Of a stretch of DNA of 64,000 nucleotides, positions 25,194-33,116 are shown one piece after another. The stretch lies in the NCBI RefSeq assembly GCF_019352175.1, contig NZ_JACBYI010000019.1:46620-110619 (forward strand). Reading direction: 5' to 3'. The first letter of the stretch is position 1; each line of letters opens with the position of its first letter. A model generated the notes under the pieces. The model searched no databases, was not told where the DNA came from, and saw only the letters and a list, made by a program, of their open reading frames with translations. Origin of the DNA: Paenibacillus sp. S150. Lineage in GTDB: Bacteria; Bacillota; Bacilli; Paenibacillales; Paenibacillaceae. The position numbers and the translations under genes were made by a program.

Positions 25194-26426
25194 ATGACAT
25201 CAGGACGGACCGGCGGCCAGTACAGCGATCAAAACTGGCTGCGATCCTTTATGTTTACGCTTTACGGCACCAGTGTGCTGGTTGTCTCTTATTTTCCTTT
25301 ATTCTACACTTACCTGGGCTTCAGCAGCCCGCAGATCGGACTCCTGTATTCCATCGGACCGCTGATTTCCATTCTGTCCAATCTGTTCTGGAGCGCCGTC
25401 AGCGACCGTCTGGGCACCGTCAAAAAAATTATGGCCATTCTCCTGGCAGGACAATTGCTTACCGCTCTCATGCTGGCAAGAGCCACGGATTTCGGGGCGG
25501 TTATGCTTATTTTGTCCCTTTTCTATTTCTTCTATTACCCGCTCTTCCCGCTTGCGGACACGATGGCAATCAAGATTGCCCAGCGCCACGGGCGCAACTT
25601 CATTACCATCCGTGTGTTCGGCTCCCTTGGATACTCCTTCTTCGCGCTTACGATCGGATATGTGCTGCGGGCTTTGGGCTCCTCCTCCAGTATCGCCGTC
25701 TGTATTGTAATCGTAGTAATCGCGCTTGTGATCACCTTCGGACTGAAGGATGTCAAGCGGACGGAAGAGGGCAGGGCAGCCGCTACCGATCCTGCCGGAG
25801 TGCCGCTCAGGGAAGCGGGACTGAAACAGATTCTGCTGCAAAAGGAAGTGCTGTGGTTCTTCAGCAGTGTCTTCGTGCTCGCAATCGGCTATCGAATGAA
25901 TGAAGCCTTCCTTACCCTCAGCCTCAAAGCCATGAATGCAGGGGATGAGATTATCGGCTGGTCGCTGCTCGCCTCGGCCCTGAGCGAAATTCCGATTTTT
26001 TTCATCCTCAGCAAATATGGCGACAAGTTCAAGGAGCTGCCGCTGCTCGCTTTTGCCAGCCTCATGTTTGCCGCGCGCTTCCTGTTCATGTCCCTGGCCC
26101 GGGAGCCAGGCACCGTAATTGCCATTCAGGCCATGCACAGCATTTCATTCGGCATTTATTACGTGACGGCTGTCCGTTATATCACACGGATTGTTCCCGA
26201 TCATCTCCGCGCAACCGGCATGGCGATCTTTACCGTTGTGTGGTCCAGTGCAGCAGGCTTGCTCAGCGGCACCTTCGGCGGGCTTATTTATGAAAATGCC
26301 GGACGCACTGTATTCTATGTGGTAGCCATGGGCTTCTCCCTGCTGGCCTTCGCCGGCTTTCTGTCCAAGCATCTCATGGATACGGGATTCGGCACCGGAC
26401 GTTATCCCCGCAGAAAAAGCAACTAG
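25194..26426 (+). CDS. MFS transporter (12 TM)
   Basis: 410 residues, with GGAGGAG 9 bases before ATG 25194. Two six-helix halves; the loop between helices 2 and 3 reads WSAVSDRLGTVKK, the usual MFS motif A. The arrangement resembles the MFS_1-like/nucleoside-permease-like group of sugar or metabolite transporters, not the NorA drug exporters. The substrate is unknown. The palindrome over its promoter suggests control by a local or global repressor, but no regulator gene is beside it. Confidence 0.85.
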   Translation: MTSGRTGGQYSDQNWLRSFMFTLYGTSVLVVSYFPLFYTYLGFSSPQIGLLYSIGPLISILSNLFWSAVSDRLGTVKKIMAILLAGQLLTALMLARATDFGAVMLILSLFYFFYYPLFPLADTMAIKIAQRHGRNFITIRVFGSLGYSFFALTIGYVLRALGSSSSIAVCIVIVVIALVITFGLKDVKRTEEGRAAATDPAGVPLREAGLKQILLQKEVLWFFSSVFVLAIGYRMNEAFLTLSLKAMNAGDEIIGWSLLASALSEIPIFFILSKYGDKFKELPLLAFASLMFAARFLFMSLAREPGTVIAIQAMHSISFGIYYVTAVRYITRIVPDHLRATGMAIFTVVWSSAAGLLSGTFGGLIYENAGRTVFYVVAMGFSLLAFAGFLSKHLMDTGFGTGRYPRRKSN

Positions 26427-26432
26427 TACTCT

Positions 26433-26525
26433 GACCGCGTCAAATCTGAGGACTGAAGTTCTATTGGACGGAGTAATGGAGCGTTTGGGGATCATGTAAA
26501 ACGTTAGAGAACTTCGGTCAAGGTA
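26433..26525. repeat. Imperfect direct repeat S, copy 1
   Basis: Shares GCGTCAAATCTG at its left, a central AGCGTTT and AACTTCGGTCAAGGT at its right with 26874-26953. No gene is inside. Confidence 0.55.
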
Positions 26526-26641
26526 TTAGCGGGAATTAGTACCACTAATCTGCTCAATTTCATGTTACTGCGAGGCTTAGTGGGATTTTGTTTTGTACAC
26601 TTAATTTGACAAAAAACACCCCATTCAGCTCAAATTGAACG

Positions 26642-26720
26642 GATTAGTTCTACTTTTTCCCACTAGAGAACAGCTGTCAGCCCAAGACCACAGATTAGTT
26701 TTACTTTTTCCACTTCGCTT
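26642..26720. repeat. Dispersed repeat Q, copy 1
   Basis: GATTAGTTCTACTTTTTCCC and the related GATTAGTTTTACTTTTTCC, ending CACTTCGCTT, are 51 bases apart. The same two-part block recurs at 40000-40079. Confidence 0.6.
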
Positions 26721-26873
26721 TGGAGCTTAGCTATGTGCGGCAAGTAAGCTCTACGGGGGAAGCCGGCATACGACTTAGGCAGGAGTAACCGGAATGGGGC
26801 GTATTTGAACAATCGATATATCGCACAAGCTGGCATACGCTAGTATCCGGTATCCGGCATCCAGTACCTCGGC

Positions 26874-26953
26874 CGCGTCAAATCTGTGATGCTGTATGGA
26901 GAGAGCAATAAGCGTTTTTAAATCGTGTGAAACCTTAGACTAACTCGGTCAAG
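26874..26953. repeat. Imperfect direct repeat S, copy 2
   Basis: Second copy of the element at 26433-26525. Together with repeat Q these fill the 714-base gap between the MFS gene and the cold-shock gene, in which I see no coding sequence. Confidence 0.55.
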
Positions 26954-26967
26954 GTGCCAGAATAAAC

Positions 26968-27056
26968 AAACGGCTGCCCTCCTGAGACAGGAGCGGCCGT
27001 TGCTGCTTGTACCGGGTTAAAATAAAAAAACACAGTTCCCGGGAGAACTGTGTGCT
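26968..27056 (-). terminator. Tandem terminators of the cold-shock gene
   Basis: Read leftward, CACAGTTC/GAACTGTG (27054-27031) ends in seven T; a second hairpin, AACGGC-GC-CTCCT with its complement (27002-26968), follows with a T-rich tail. Confidence 0.8.
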
Positions 27057-27140
27057 TTGCAGTTGCTGGTTACCACTCTTGCAAGTGTTGCCATTCAAAA
27101 ATATATGTTGTGACTGACAGATGAACTGTCCAGCCTTTTC

Positions 27141-27338
27141 TTATAATTTAACTACGTTAGCTGCCTGAGGACCGCGGTTACCGTCAGTGATATCGAATTC
27201 TACCGCCTGGCCTTCGTCCAAAGTCTTGAAACCGTCGCCTTGAATCGCTGAGAAGTGAACGAATACATCTTCGCCGCCTTCTACTTGAAGAAAACCGTAA
27301 CCTTTTTCTGCGTTAAACCATTTTACTGTACCTTTCAA
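27141..27338 (-). CDS. Cold-shock protein (CspA/CspB family)
   Basis: 65 residues from TTG 27338, with AGGAGG 8 bases upstream. One OB-fold domain with RNP1 KGYGFL and RNP2 DVFVHF, the aromatic residues that bind single-stranded RNA or DNA. It acts as an RNA chaperone in cold and stationary phase. The length is the family norm. Which Csp paralogue (B, C or D) it corresponds to cannot be told. Monocistronic with two terminators. Confidence 0.95.
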   Translation of the reverse strand: MKGTVKWFNAEKGYGFLQVEGGEDVFVHFSAIQGDGFKTLDEGQAVEFDITDGNRGPQAANVVKL

Positions 27339-27510
27339 ATGAACAACCTCCTAAAAATACCGCCATATATGACGTATGCTTACATTATACCCCAACTATA
27401 CCTGCAAAGCAATCCATCATTTCCCTCCGGCAGTGATAATATTTGCTTTTCACTTCCCCCGTGCGTTATCATTGAGCCAAAAGCCAAAAATCGCCAGGGT
27501 GGTATTGAAA

Positions 27511-27744
27511 ATGATCAAAAAACATGAAATATACAAAACGGACAAATGGAATATGATGACGGTAGAGGTTCAGGGGCGCTATATTGTTCTCCGCGAAATT
27601 TCCGATCAATGGGGAGAAGAAACGCATACCTTTATGAGCCGTCCGGCCATGATGCAATGGGTCAACAACCGCTTCAACAAAGAAACTTACAAGGATAATG
27701 AAGAAGAGTACAAGAACATCATCGCCGCCTTCAAGCAGGTCTAG
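27511..27744 (+). CDS. Hypothetical small soluble protein (77 aa)
   Basis: A 77-residue frame from ATG 27511 with AGGGTGG about 8 bases upstream. The product is rich in charged and aromatic residues (WNMMTVEVQGRYIVLREISD, then an Asn/Lys/Glu-rich C-terminal helix). It looks like a small beta-strand-then-helix domain. I do not recognise the family. It is followed after 6 bases by a small membrane protein, so the two probably form one transcript. Confidence 0.6.
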   Translation: MIKKHEIYKTDKWNMMTVEVQGRYIVLREISDQWGEETHTFMSRPAMMQWVNNRFNKETYKDNEEEYKNIIAAFKQV

Positions 27745-27750
27745 CCGGAG

Positions 27751-27921
27751 ATGGATAACGAGAACCTGGTCATCTTTATTATTGTTGTTCTGTGTCTTGG
27801 GGCAGTTCTGGTCATGGGCAGGGATAAGGTGCCGCCGCGCCTCAAGCGCGGCTTGGCCCTGACTGCGGTCGTCCTGATTGCCTTGGCTTTTGTCTTCATA
27901 ATTTATAGCTTGTTGGCATAA
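27751..27921 (+). CDS. Small two-helix membrane protein (56 aa)
   Basis: ATG 27751 opens a 56-residue frame with two hydrophobic helices (about 6-20 and 32-54) separated by a basic loop, GRDKVPPRLKRG, which the positive-inside rule puts in the cytoplasm. The start is 6 bases after the upstream stop and has only a weak, close GGAG, so translational coupling is likely. Family unknown. Confidence 0.55.
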   Translation: MDNENLVIFIIVVLCLGAVLVMGRDKVPPRLKRGLALTAVVLIALAFVFIIYSLLA

Positions 27922-28051
27922 CTTCTGCGGCTGTTTCTTAAGGACGTGTATTCAAATTCTGAAATGAGGGTTGGAATGCACCGCATAGGATAAATAATCA
28001 GGATTTGGCAGGGCATACTAAGACGACCTTAAATTTCAGGAGGCGCGAGTT

Positions 28052-29974
28052 ATGTCCTTTACCGTCAAGTCCCTCCCGCTTCTGCTTGCCTTAAGCCTGC
28101 TGCCGGGCGACTTCGCTTCGTCCGCAGGGCCGCAGCCGCAGCAGAATGTGCCTACTACATCCCATCATCCGAGGAGGATTTCTATGGAACAATTATTGAA
28201 GAGACGTGAAGTGCCCGCCGAAAACCGCTGGAAGCTGGAGGATATGTTCGCTTCACAGGAACAATGGGATGCCGAATATAAGGAAGTGAAGGGGCTTATC
28301 CAGAGCGCCGCCGACTTCCAGGGCAAGCTGGACTCTCCCGAAGCGCTCAAGAAATGCTTCGAGCTGGACGACAAGCTGTCCCTGCTGACCGAACGCCTCT
28401 ATGTATATGCGCATATGCGCCAGGATGAGGACACGGCCGCCCCTGTCTACCAGGCATTGTCCCAGAAAGCGAAGAAGCTTGGAGTAGAGGCCGGGGAAGC
28501 TCTGTCTTTTGTCACACCGGAAATTCTGGCGCTGCCGATTGAGAAGCTGGACCAGTTCATTGCCGATCCTTCCCTGGCCGGCTATACCTTCACCTTAACG
28601 GAGATGAAACGCGAGAAGGCGCATGTTCTCTCCAAAGCGGAGGAAGCGCTGCTCGCTCAGGTCGGCACTCTTGCCCAGGCACCGCAAACCGTCTTCAGCA
28701 TGCTGAACAATGCGGACCTCAAGTTCCCCAAGATCAAGAACGAGGAAGGCAAGGAAGTGGAGCTGACGCACGGCAGCTACATCCAGTTCCTGGAGAGCCC
28801 GGACCGCGAAGTGCGCAAGAATGCTTTTAAGGCTGTCTATGAAACTTACGGCAAGCAGAAAAATACGATTGCCGCCACACTGAGCGCGAATGTGAACAAA
28901 AATGTCTTTTTCTCGCGTGTGCGCAAGTATCCTTCCGTGCTGGAAATGTCGCTCTATGGAGACAATATCCCCAAAGAGGTCTATACCAATCTGATCGACA
29001 CCATCCACGAGAGCCTGCCGCTGATGCACCGCTACATGAAGCTGCGCCAGAAGCTGCTCGGCGTTGACGAGCTGCATATGTATGACCTGTTCGCACCGCT
29101 GGTGGACGAATACAAGCTGGATATTACCTTTGAAGAAGCCAAGAAGATTACCAAAGAAGGCCTGAAGCCGCTGGGCGAGGACTACTTAAGCGTGCTGCAG
29201 GAAGGCTACGACAAAGGCTGGATCGATATTTACGAGAATGAAAATAAACGCACCGGCGCTTACAGCTGGGGAGCCTACGGCACCCATCCTTATGTGCTGC
29301 TGAACCATAACGACAATCTGAACAGCATGTTCACGCTGGCGCATGAAATGGGCCACGCCCTGCACTCCTACTATTCGGACAACGCGCTGAAGTACCGGGA
29401 TGCGCAGTATACGATTTTCCTAGCGGAAGTGGCTTCTACCACCAATGAGGCGCTGCTGATGGATTATCTGCTGAACAAGTCGACGGACCCGAAGGAAAAA
29501 ATGTACCTGCTCACCTATTATGCCGACCAGTTCCGCACCACTGTATTCCGGCAAACGATGTTCGCCGAATTCGAGAAGATTATCCACCAGCGTGCCGAAG
29601 AAGGCGAATCCCTCACCCCTCAGGACCTGTCGGCTATCTACTATGACCTGAATGTCAAGTACTACGGCAAGGATATGGTGGTCGATAAGGAAATCGAGAT
29701 GGAATGGGCACGGATTCCGCATTTCTACAACAGCTTCTACGTGTACAAATATGCTACCGGCTTCTCGGCGGCAACCAGCTTCGCCAAGCAGATTCTGGAG
29801 GACGGCAAACCGGCGGTGGACAAATACCTCGGCTTCCTGAAGAGCGGCGGCAGCGATTATTCGATCAACATTCTCTCCAAAGCAGGCGTTGACATGTCCT
29901 CTCCTGCACCGATCCGCGAAGCGATGAGCGTATTTGAAAGCGTGATTGAACAGATGGAACAGTTGACCAAATAA
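28052..29974 (+). CDS. pepF: Oligoendopeptidase F with two possible starts
   Basis: M3B metallopeptidase. The zinc motif is AHEMGHALHSYYS (HEMGH at residues 431-435 of the long form), with a third ligand Glu in FLAEVASTTNEALL. The enzyme cuts oligopeptides of about 7-17 residues. Two in-frame starts each have a perfect AGGAGG: ATG 28052 (640 residues, spacing 8) adds MSFTVKSLPLLLALSLLPGD, which looks like a signal or anchor helix; ATG 28184 (596 residues, spacing 6) gives the usual cytoplasmic PepF beginning MEQLLKRREVPAENRW. A terminator follows at 29999. Confidence 0.93.
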   Translation: MSFTVKSLPLLLALSLLPGDFASSAGPQPQQNVPTTSHHPRRISMEQLLKRREVPAENRWKLEDMFASQEQWDAEYKEVKGLIQSAADFQGKLDSPEALKKCFELDDKLSLLTERLYVYAHMRQDEDTAAPVYQALSQKAKKLGVEAGEALSFVTPEILALPIEKLDQFIADPSLAGYTFTLTEMKREKAHVLSKAEEALLAQVGTLAQAPQTVFSMLNNADLKFPKIKNEEGKEVELTHGSYIQFLESPDREVRKNAFKAVYETYGKQKNTIAATLSANVNKNVFFSRVRKYPSVLEMSLYGDNIPKEVYTNLIDTIHESLPLMHRYMKLRQKLLGVDELHMYDLFAPLVDEYKLDITFEEAKKITKEGLKPLGEDYLSVLQEGYDKGWIDIYENENKRTGAYSWGAYGTHPYVLLNHNDNLNSMFTLAHEMGHALHSYYSDNALKYRDAQYTIFLAEVASTTNEALLMDYLLNKSTDPKEKMYLLTYYADQFRTTVFRQTMFAEFEKIIHQRAEEGESLTPQDLSAIYYDLNVKYYGKDMVVDKEIEMEWARIPHFYNSFYVYKYATGFSAATSFAKQILEDGKPAVDKYLGFLKSGGSDYSINILSKAGVDMSSPAPIREAMSVFESVIEQMEQLTK

Positions 29975-29998
29975 GGCATTAAGCTTAGTATTATTGTA

Positions 29999-30031
29999 AT
30001 CCCTTGCCCTTTGCGGGCAGGGGATTTATCT
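29999..30031 (+). terminator. Terminator of pepF
   Basis: AATCCC-TGCCC pairs with GGGCA-GGGATT around TTTGC; the tail is TTATCTTG. Confidence 0.7.
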
Positions 30032-30060
30032 TGTCATCAACATTCAGAGGAGGAAGTTGC

Positions 30061-30378
30061 ATGAAATTGCAATGGTCACTTATATTGGGTCTGATCTTCG
30101 CGCTGCTGACAGCCGTGTTCGCAGTCATCAATGTCGATCCAGTTCAGGTTAACTTTTATTTTGATGTAGCCAGCATTCCGCTGATTTTGATCATTCTGGG
30201 CTGTGCGCTGATCGGAGGGATTATTGTCGGCTCCTACGGCATTTTCCGCCAATACCGGCTGCAGCGGCAAATCAAAAGCCTTACAGCAGAGCTGAACAAG
30301 CTGCGGGACGCGGGGAATTCTCCGGATGCGCCGCTGAACCAGGATAGTCTTGCCGCAAACGGCAATCCACAGCTCTAG
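30061..30378 (+). CDS. LapA-domain membrane protein
   Basis: 105 residues from ATG 30061 (AGAGGAGG upstream). Two membrane helices (about 5-25 and 38-60) and a cytosolic coiled-coil segment, LQRQIKSLTAELNKLRDAG. This is the DUF1049/LapA layout. In Gram-negatives LapA is tied to lipopolysaccharide assembly; in Gram-positives its role is not known, so only the fold is claimed. It may share a transcript with the M42 peptidase 69 bases downstream. Confidence 0.8.
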   Translation: MKLQWSLILGLIFALLTAVFAVINVDPVQVNFYFDVASIPLILIILGCALIGGIIVGSYGIFRQYRLQRQIKSLTAELNKLRDAGNSPDAPLNQDSLAANGNPQL

Positions 30379-30446
30379 TAAAGTTTGAAGCTAAAGATTT
30401 ATGGAATGGAAAACGGGCTTTTCAAAAGAACAGGAGGACTTGAACC

Positions 30447-31490
30447 TTGCTAACCATTCAACCTGATGAGGAGTATATTTTATCGATTCTAAAAAAGCTG
30501 CTCGACACTCCCAGCCCCAGCGGCTTCACGGCCGGGATCATGAATCTTGTGGCTGAAGAGGCTGCGGCGCTGGGCGTGCCTCTGAGCTGGAATGAAAAAG
30601 GCGGGATCATTCTGACCGTTCCCGGACTTGACCCTTCGCGTACAATCGGCATCAGCGCCCATGTGGATACGCTTGGAGCCATGGTCCGCTCGATTAAACC
30701 AAACGGCACGCTGCGCCTGACCTCTGTCGGGGGCTTCACCATGAACAGCATTGAGAATGAATATTGCGTCATCCATACCCGCACCGGCTTATCCTACACC
30801 GGGACGATCCTGAGCAGCCGCCCCTCGGTCCATGTCTACGCCGATGCCCGTGACTTCAAGCGCTCTGAGGAAAATATGGAGATTCGCATCGATGAGCTGG
30901 TCTCCACCAAAGACGAGGTGCTGAAGCTGGGCATCGGGGTCGGCGACTTCATCTCCTTCGATGCCCGGGCGGTCATAACGCCAAGCGGCTACATCAAATC
31001 GCGCCATCTGGACGACAAGGCCAGTGTGGCAGCCCTGCTGGGGCTGCTGGAGAGCATCAAACGAGAAGGCTGGAAGCCGCTGCACAACCTCTCCCTGCTG
31101 ATCTCCAATTATGAAGAGGTCGGCCACGGCGCAGCCTGGATTCCCGGAGAGATCAGCGAAATGATCGCTGTCGACATGGGTGCAATGGGCGATGACCTGA
31201 GCTGCAGGGAAACCGATGTCTCCATCTGCGCCAAGGATTCCTCCGGCCCGTATGACTACGCCATGACCGGCCGGCTGATCGAGCTGGCGAACGGGCTGGC
31301 AATCCCTTTTGCGGTCGATATCTACCCGCAGTACGGCTCCGATGCTTCCGCCGCCCTGCGGGGCGGGAACAATATCCGCGCCGCGCTGATCGGGCCGGGC
31401 GTGCATGCGTCCCACTCCATGGAGCGCACCCATAAGCAGGCTGTGCTGAATACAGCCAAGCTGCTCGCCGCTTATGTGGGCGCGAACTGA
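30447..31490 (+). CDS. M42-family metallo-aminopeptidase
   Basis: 347 residues from TTG 30447 with AGGAGG 9 bases upstream. The two-metal site is complete: SAHVDTLG (His), RHLDDKAS (bridging Asp), NYEEVGHG (catalytic Glu pair), AVDMGAMG (Asp) and GPGVHASHSMERTH (His). M42 enzymes form tetrahedral dodecamers and trim N-terminal residues from peptides; some members act as endoglucanase-like proteins by old naming. Cytoplasmic. A bidirectional terminator follows at 31599. Confidence 0.93.
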   Translation: MLTIQPDEEYILSILKKLLDTPSPSGFTAGIMNLVAEEAAALGVPLSWNEKGGIILTVPGLDPSRTIGISAHVDTLGAMVRSIKPNGTLRLTSVGGFTMNSIENEYCVIHTRTGLSYTGTILSSRPSVHVYADARDFKRSEENMEIRIDELVSTKDEVLKLGIGVGDFISFDARAVITPSGYIKSRHLDDKASVAALLGLLESIKREGWKPLHNLSLLISNYEEVGHGAAWIPGEISEMIAVDMGAMGDDLSCRETDVSICAKDSSGPYDYAMTGRLIELANGLAIPFAVDIYPQYGSDASAALRGGNNIRAALIGPGVHASHSMERTHKQAVLNTAKLLAAYVGAN

Positions 31491-31598
31491 GGCTGCCCGC
31501 CCTGGCAGGCGCGGAGCAGCCATAGTTAACTTATTTAAATGAGTACAGGTTCAGTTAATGCTCCTGGCTTCGCACCTTTTTTCATGATGTTCCACAAA

Positions 31599-31640
31599 AA
31601 ACAACCCGCCCAGGCTTGCAATCCCGGGGCGGGTTGTTTG
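31599..31640. terminator. Bidirectional terminator after the M42 gene
   Basis: AACAACCCGCCC pairs with GGGCGGGTTGTT; A and T tracts flank both sides. Confidence 0.85.
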
Positions 31641-31678
31641 TATTGCGCAAAGAAAGGGTCCTCTTCAACTCTCTGCTG

Positions 31679-32587
31679 CTAGTACGTCAGATGGACAATG
31701 CTGCTGCTATATTGGTTCTCACTCCACTTTGTATATGCCAGCTCTCTGCCCGATGGACTCCAGGAGGTTGCCAGATTCTCCGCATCTGCCGCGATCCGGG
31801 CAGACTTACCGGTTGCCAGATCGTAGAGATAAAGGCCGTCATCCGCTGCACCATCCTCATTGTCCTTCTGACTGTAGGCAATCATCCGCTGATCCGGCGA
31901 CCATGAAATGCCGCCAAGCTCCGCGCCTTCCGCAATAATTGCTCGATTTCCCCCGTCCGCATCACACAGAATTAACGTTTGACCGGAGTCGTTATATTGC
32001 AATACCAGCAGTTGATTTCCTTCCGGCGACGGGAATACACCGTACACATGCTCAAGATCCAGGCTTGCCTTTTCCTTTGCAGACAGATCCAGCACCTGCA
32101 AGGCTTCATCGGAACTGGTATTGTAATAAATTTTATCCTTCATTTTTTCAACAATAACCAAGGCTTCCCCCTCTAACCCGGCTACAGCTGCGAGCTCCCC
32201 GGAGGTGCTTGCCGTAAAGGCACCTCCGCTGTAAGCCGGTCCAATCACCGTTTCTTCATCGGCCCATTTGGCGCCAAGGGCGCCTGCGATAGGATCACCC
32301 AGGATTCCAAAGGAATCCAAAGTTTCCATATCCAGCACGTGATATACGGGATCTCCTAATGAGAATTCGCTGTACAGCAGATGCCTCTTGTCGGATGATA
32401 ACGCTGCGTCGCCCAAAAACACATCCTTTTGTTCTTTTAACAACTCATATTCCTTGGTATTCAGATGGTATAAATACAGGCTTCTGGGATAGGAGTCCGA
32501 CAGCTCAGCCAGCGTCATTTTGCCGAATTTCTCATTTTCCCTGGAAATAATGACTGTCTCTTCATCCCTCCAGTCGGAGATGGCCAT
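31679..32587 (-). CDS. Beta-propeller (TolB/WD40-like) protein, probably 5'-truncated
   Basis: 302 residues with repeated blade strands such as GGISWSPDQRMIAYSQ, NLATSWSPSGRELAYTKW and ALSSDKRHLLYSEF, the PD40/TolB pattern. It lacks any signal peptide, and the first codons fall directly against a dispersed repeat (32596-32688): reading upstream in frame, a stop lies inside the repeat at 32611-32609. No ribosome binding site precedes ATG 32587. Relatives of this type are normally exported lipoproteins, so the signal and perhaps the first blade have probably been lost. Whether it is still translated is doubtful. Confidence 0.65.
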   Translation of the reverse strand: MAISDWRDEETVIISRENEKFGKMTLAELSDSYPRSLYLYHLNTKEYELLKEQKDVFLGDAALSSDKRHLLYSEFSLGDPVYHVLDMETLDSFGILGDPIAGALGAKWADEETVIGPAYSGGAFTASTSGELAAVAGLEGEALVIVEKMKDKIYYNTSSDEALQVLDLSAKEKASLDLEHVYGVFPSPEGNQLLVLQYNDSGQTLILCDADGGNRAIIAEGAELGGISWSPDQRMIAYSQKDNEDGAADDGLYLYDLATGKSARIAADAENLATSWSPSGRELAYTKWSENQYSSSIVHLTY

Positions 32588-32595
32588 ATTCTCAT

Positions 32596-32688
32596 AGAAT
32601 CCACAGGTTCAGCACGGCTACCACGCATTTCAACTTATCCCCAGCTTTATACACACCTTATCCACAGAAAAAGAAATTCATAATTTCC
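32596..32688. repeat. Dispersed repeat R, copy 1
   Basis: About 93 bases containing CAGGTTCAGCACG, CAGCTTTAT and AAGAAATTCATAATTTCC; a close copy lies at 40158-40250. It borders the truncated beta-propeller gene. Confidence 0.7.
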
Positions 32689-32699
32689 TCAACCACAAC

Positions 32700-32741
32700 A
32701 AAAAAACAGGCAGGGTCCGGGGATCGGAGCTCTGCCTGCTT
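32700..32741 (-). terminator. Terminator downstream of the TPR remnant
   Basis: Read leftward, CAGGCAG pairs with CTGCCTG with inner CTCCG/CGG pairs, followed by seven T. Confidence 0.75.
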
Positions 32742-32757
32742 GCAATTATAAGTCTGC

Positions 32758-32977
32758 TTATTCCCACACCTGCTCCAGCTTATCCGCATAGTACAGGATA
32801 GCCTTCCGGTAAAACGGCCTCACGCTCCAGGCCCAGCACATCATAAGTACAGGCCAGCCTGATATGCAGCCCGGCATTGGCTTCATCCTCCGCCAGAAGT
32901 TCAAACAGCAGGCTTCTCGCCTGCCCGGCTTGCCCCGCGCTGCGCAAGGCAATGGCAGCTTCAATCGATTGTGTCAA
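32758..32977 (-). pseudogene. Remnant of a tetratricopeptide-repeat protein
   Basis: A TTG at 32977 with AAGGAG 9 bases upstream opens MTQSIEAAIALRSAGQAGQA and a TPR-like segment ending LGLEREAV. The frame then shifts by one base, and the next frame continues PFYRKAILYYADKLEQVWE to a stop. Intact relatives have more repeats between two YxRAI-type helices, so the middle seems to have been deleted between similar sequences. The result is about 73 codons with one frameshift and is unlikely to be functional. Confidence 0.65.
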
Positions 32978-33116
32978 CAGACCCAGCTCCTTACGTATGG
33001 GTATTCTCAGGTTGCGGAAAACAGTAAGTAGAGTGGCGGTAGGGCAGATAACGCTGCTGCCGCAAACAACCCAGTGGGCGCAGACAAGTCGGCACAGATA
33101 ACAAAGGCAACGAAAG

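Noticed and set aside
26427..27140. CRISPR array in the repeat-rich gap
   Set aside because: Repeats are few, diverged and unequally spaced, and no cas gene is present.
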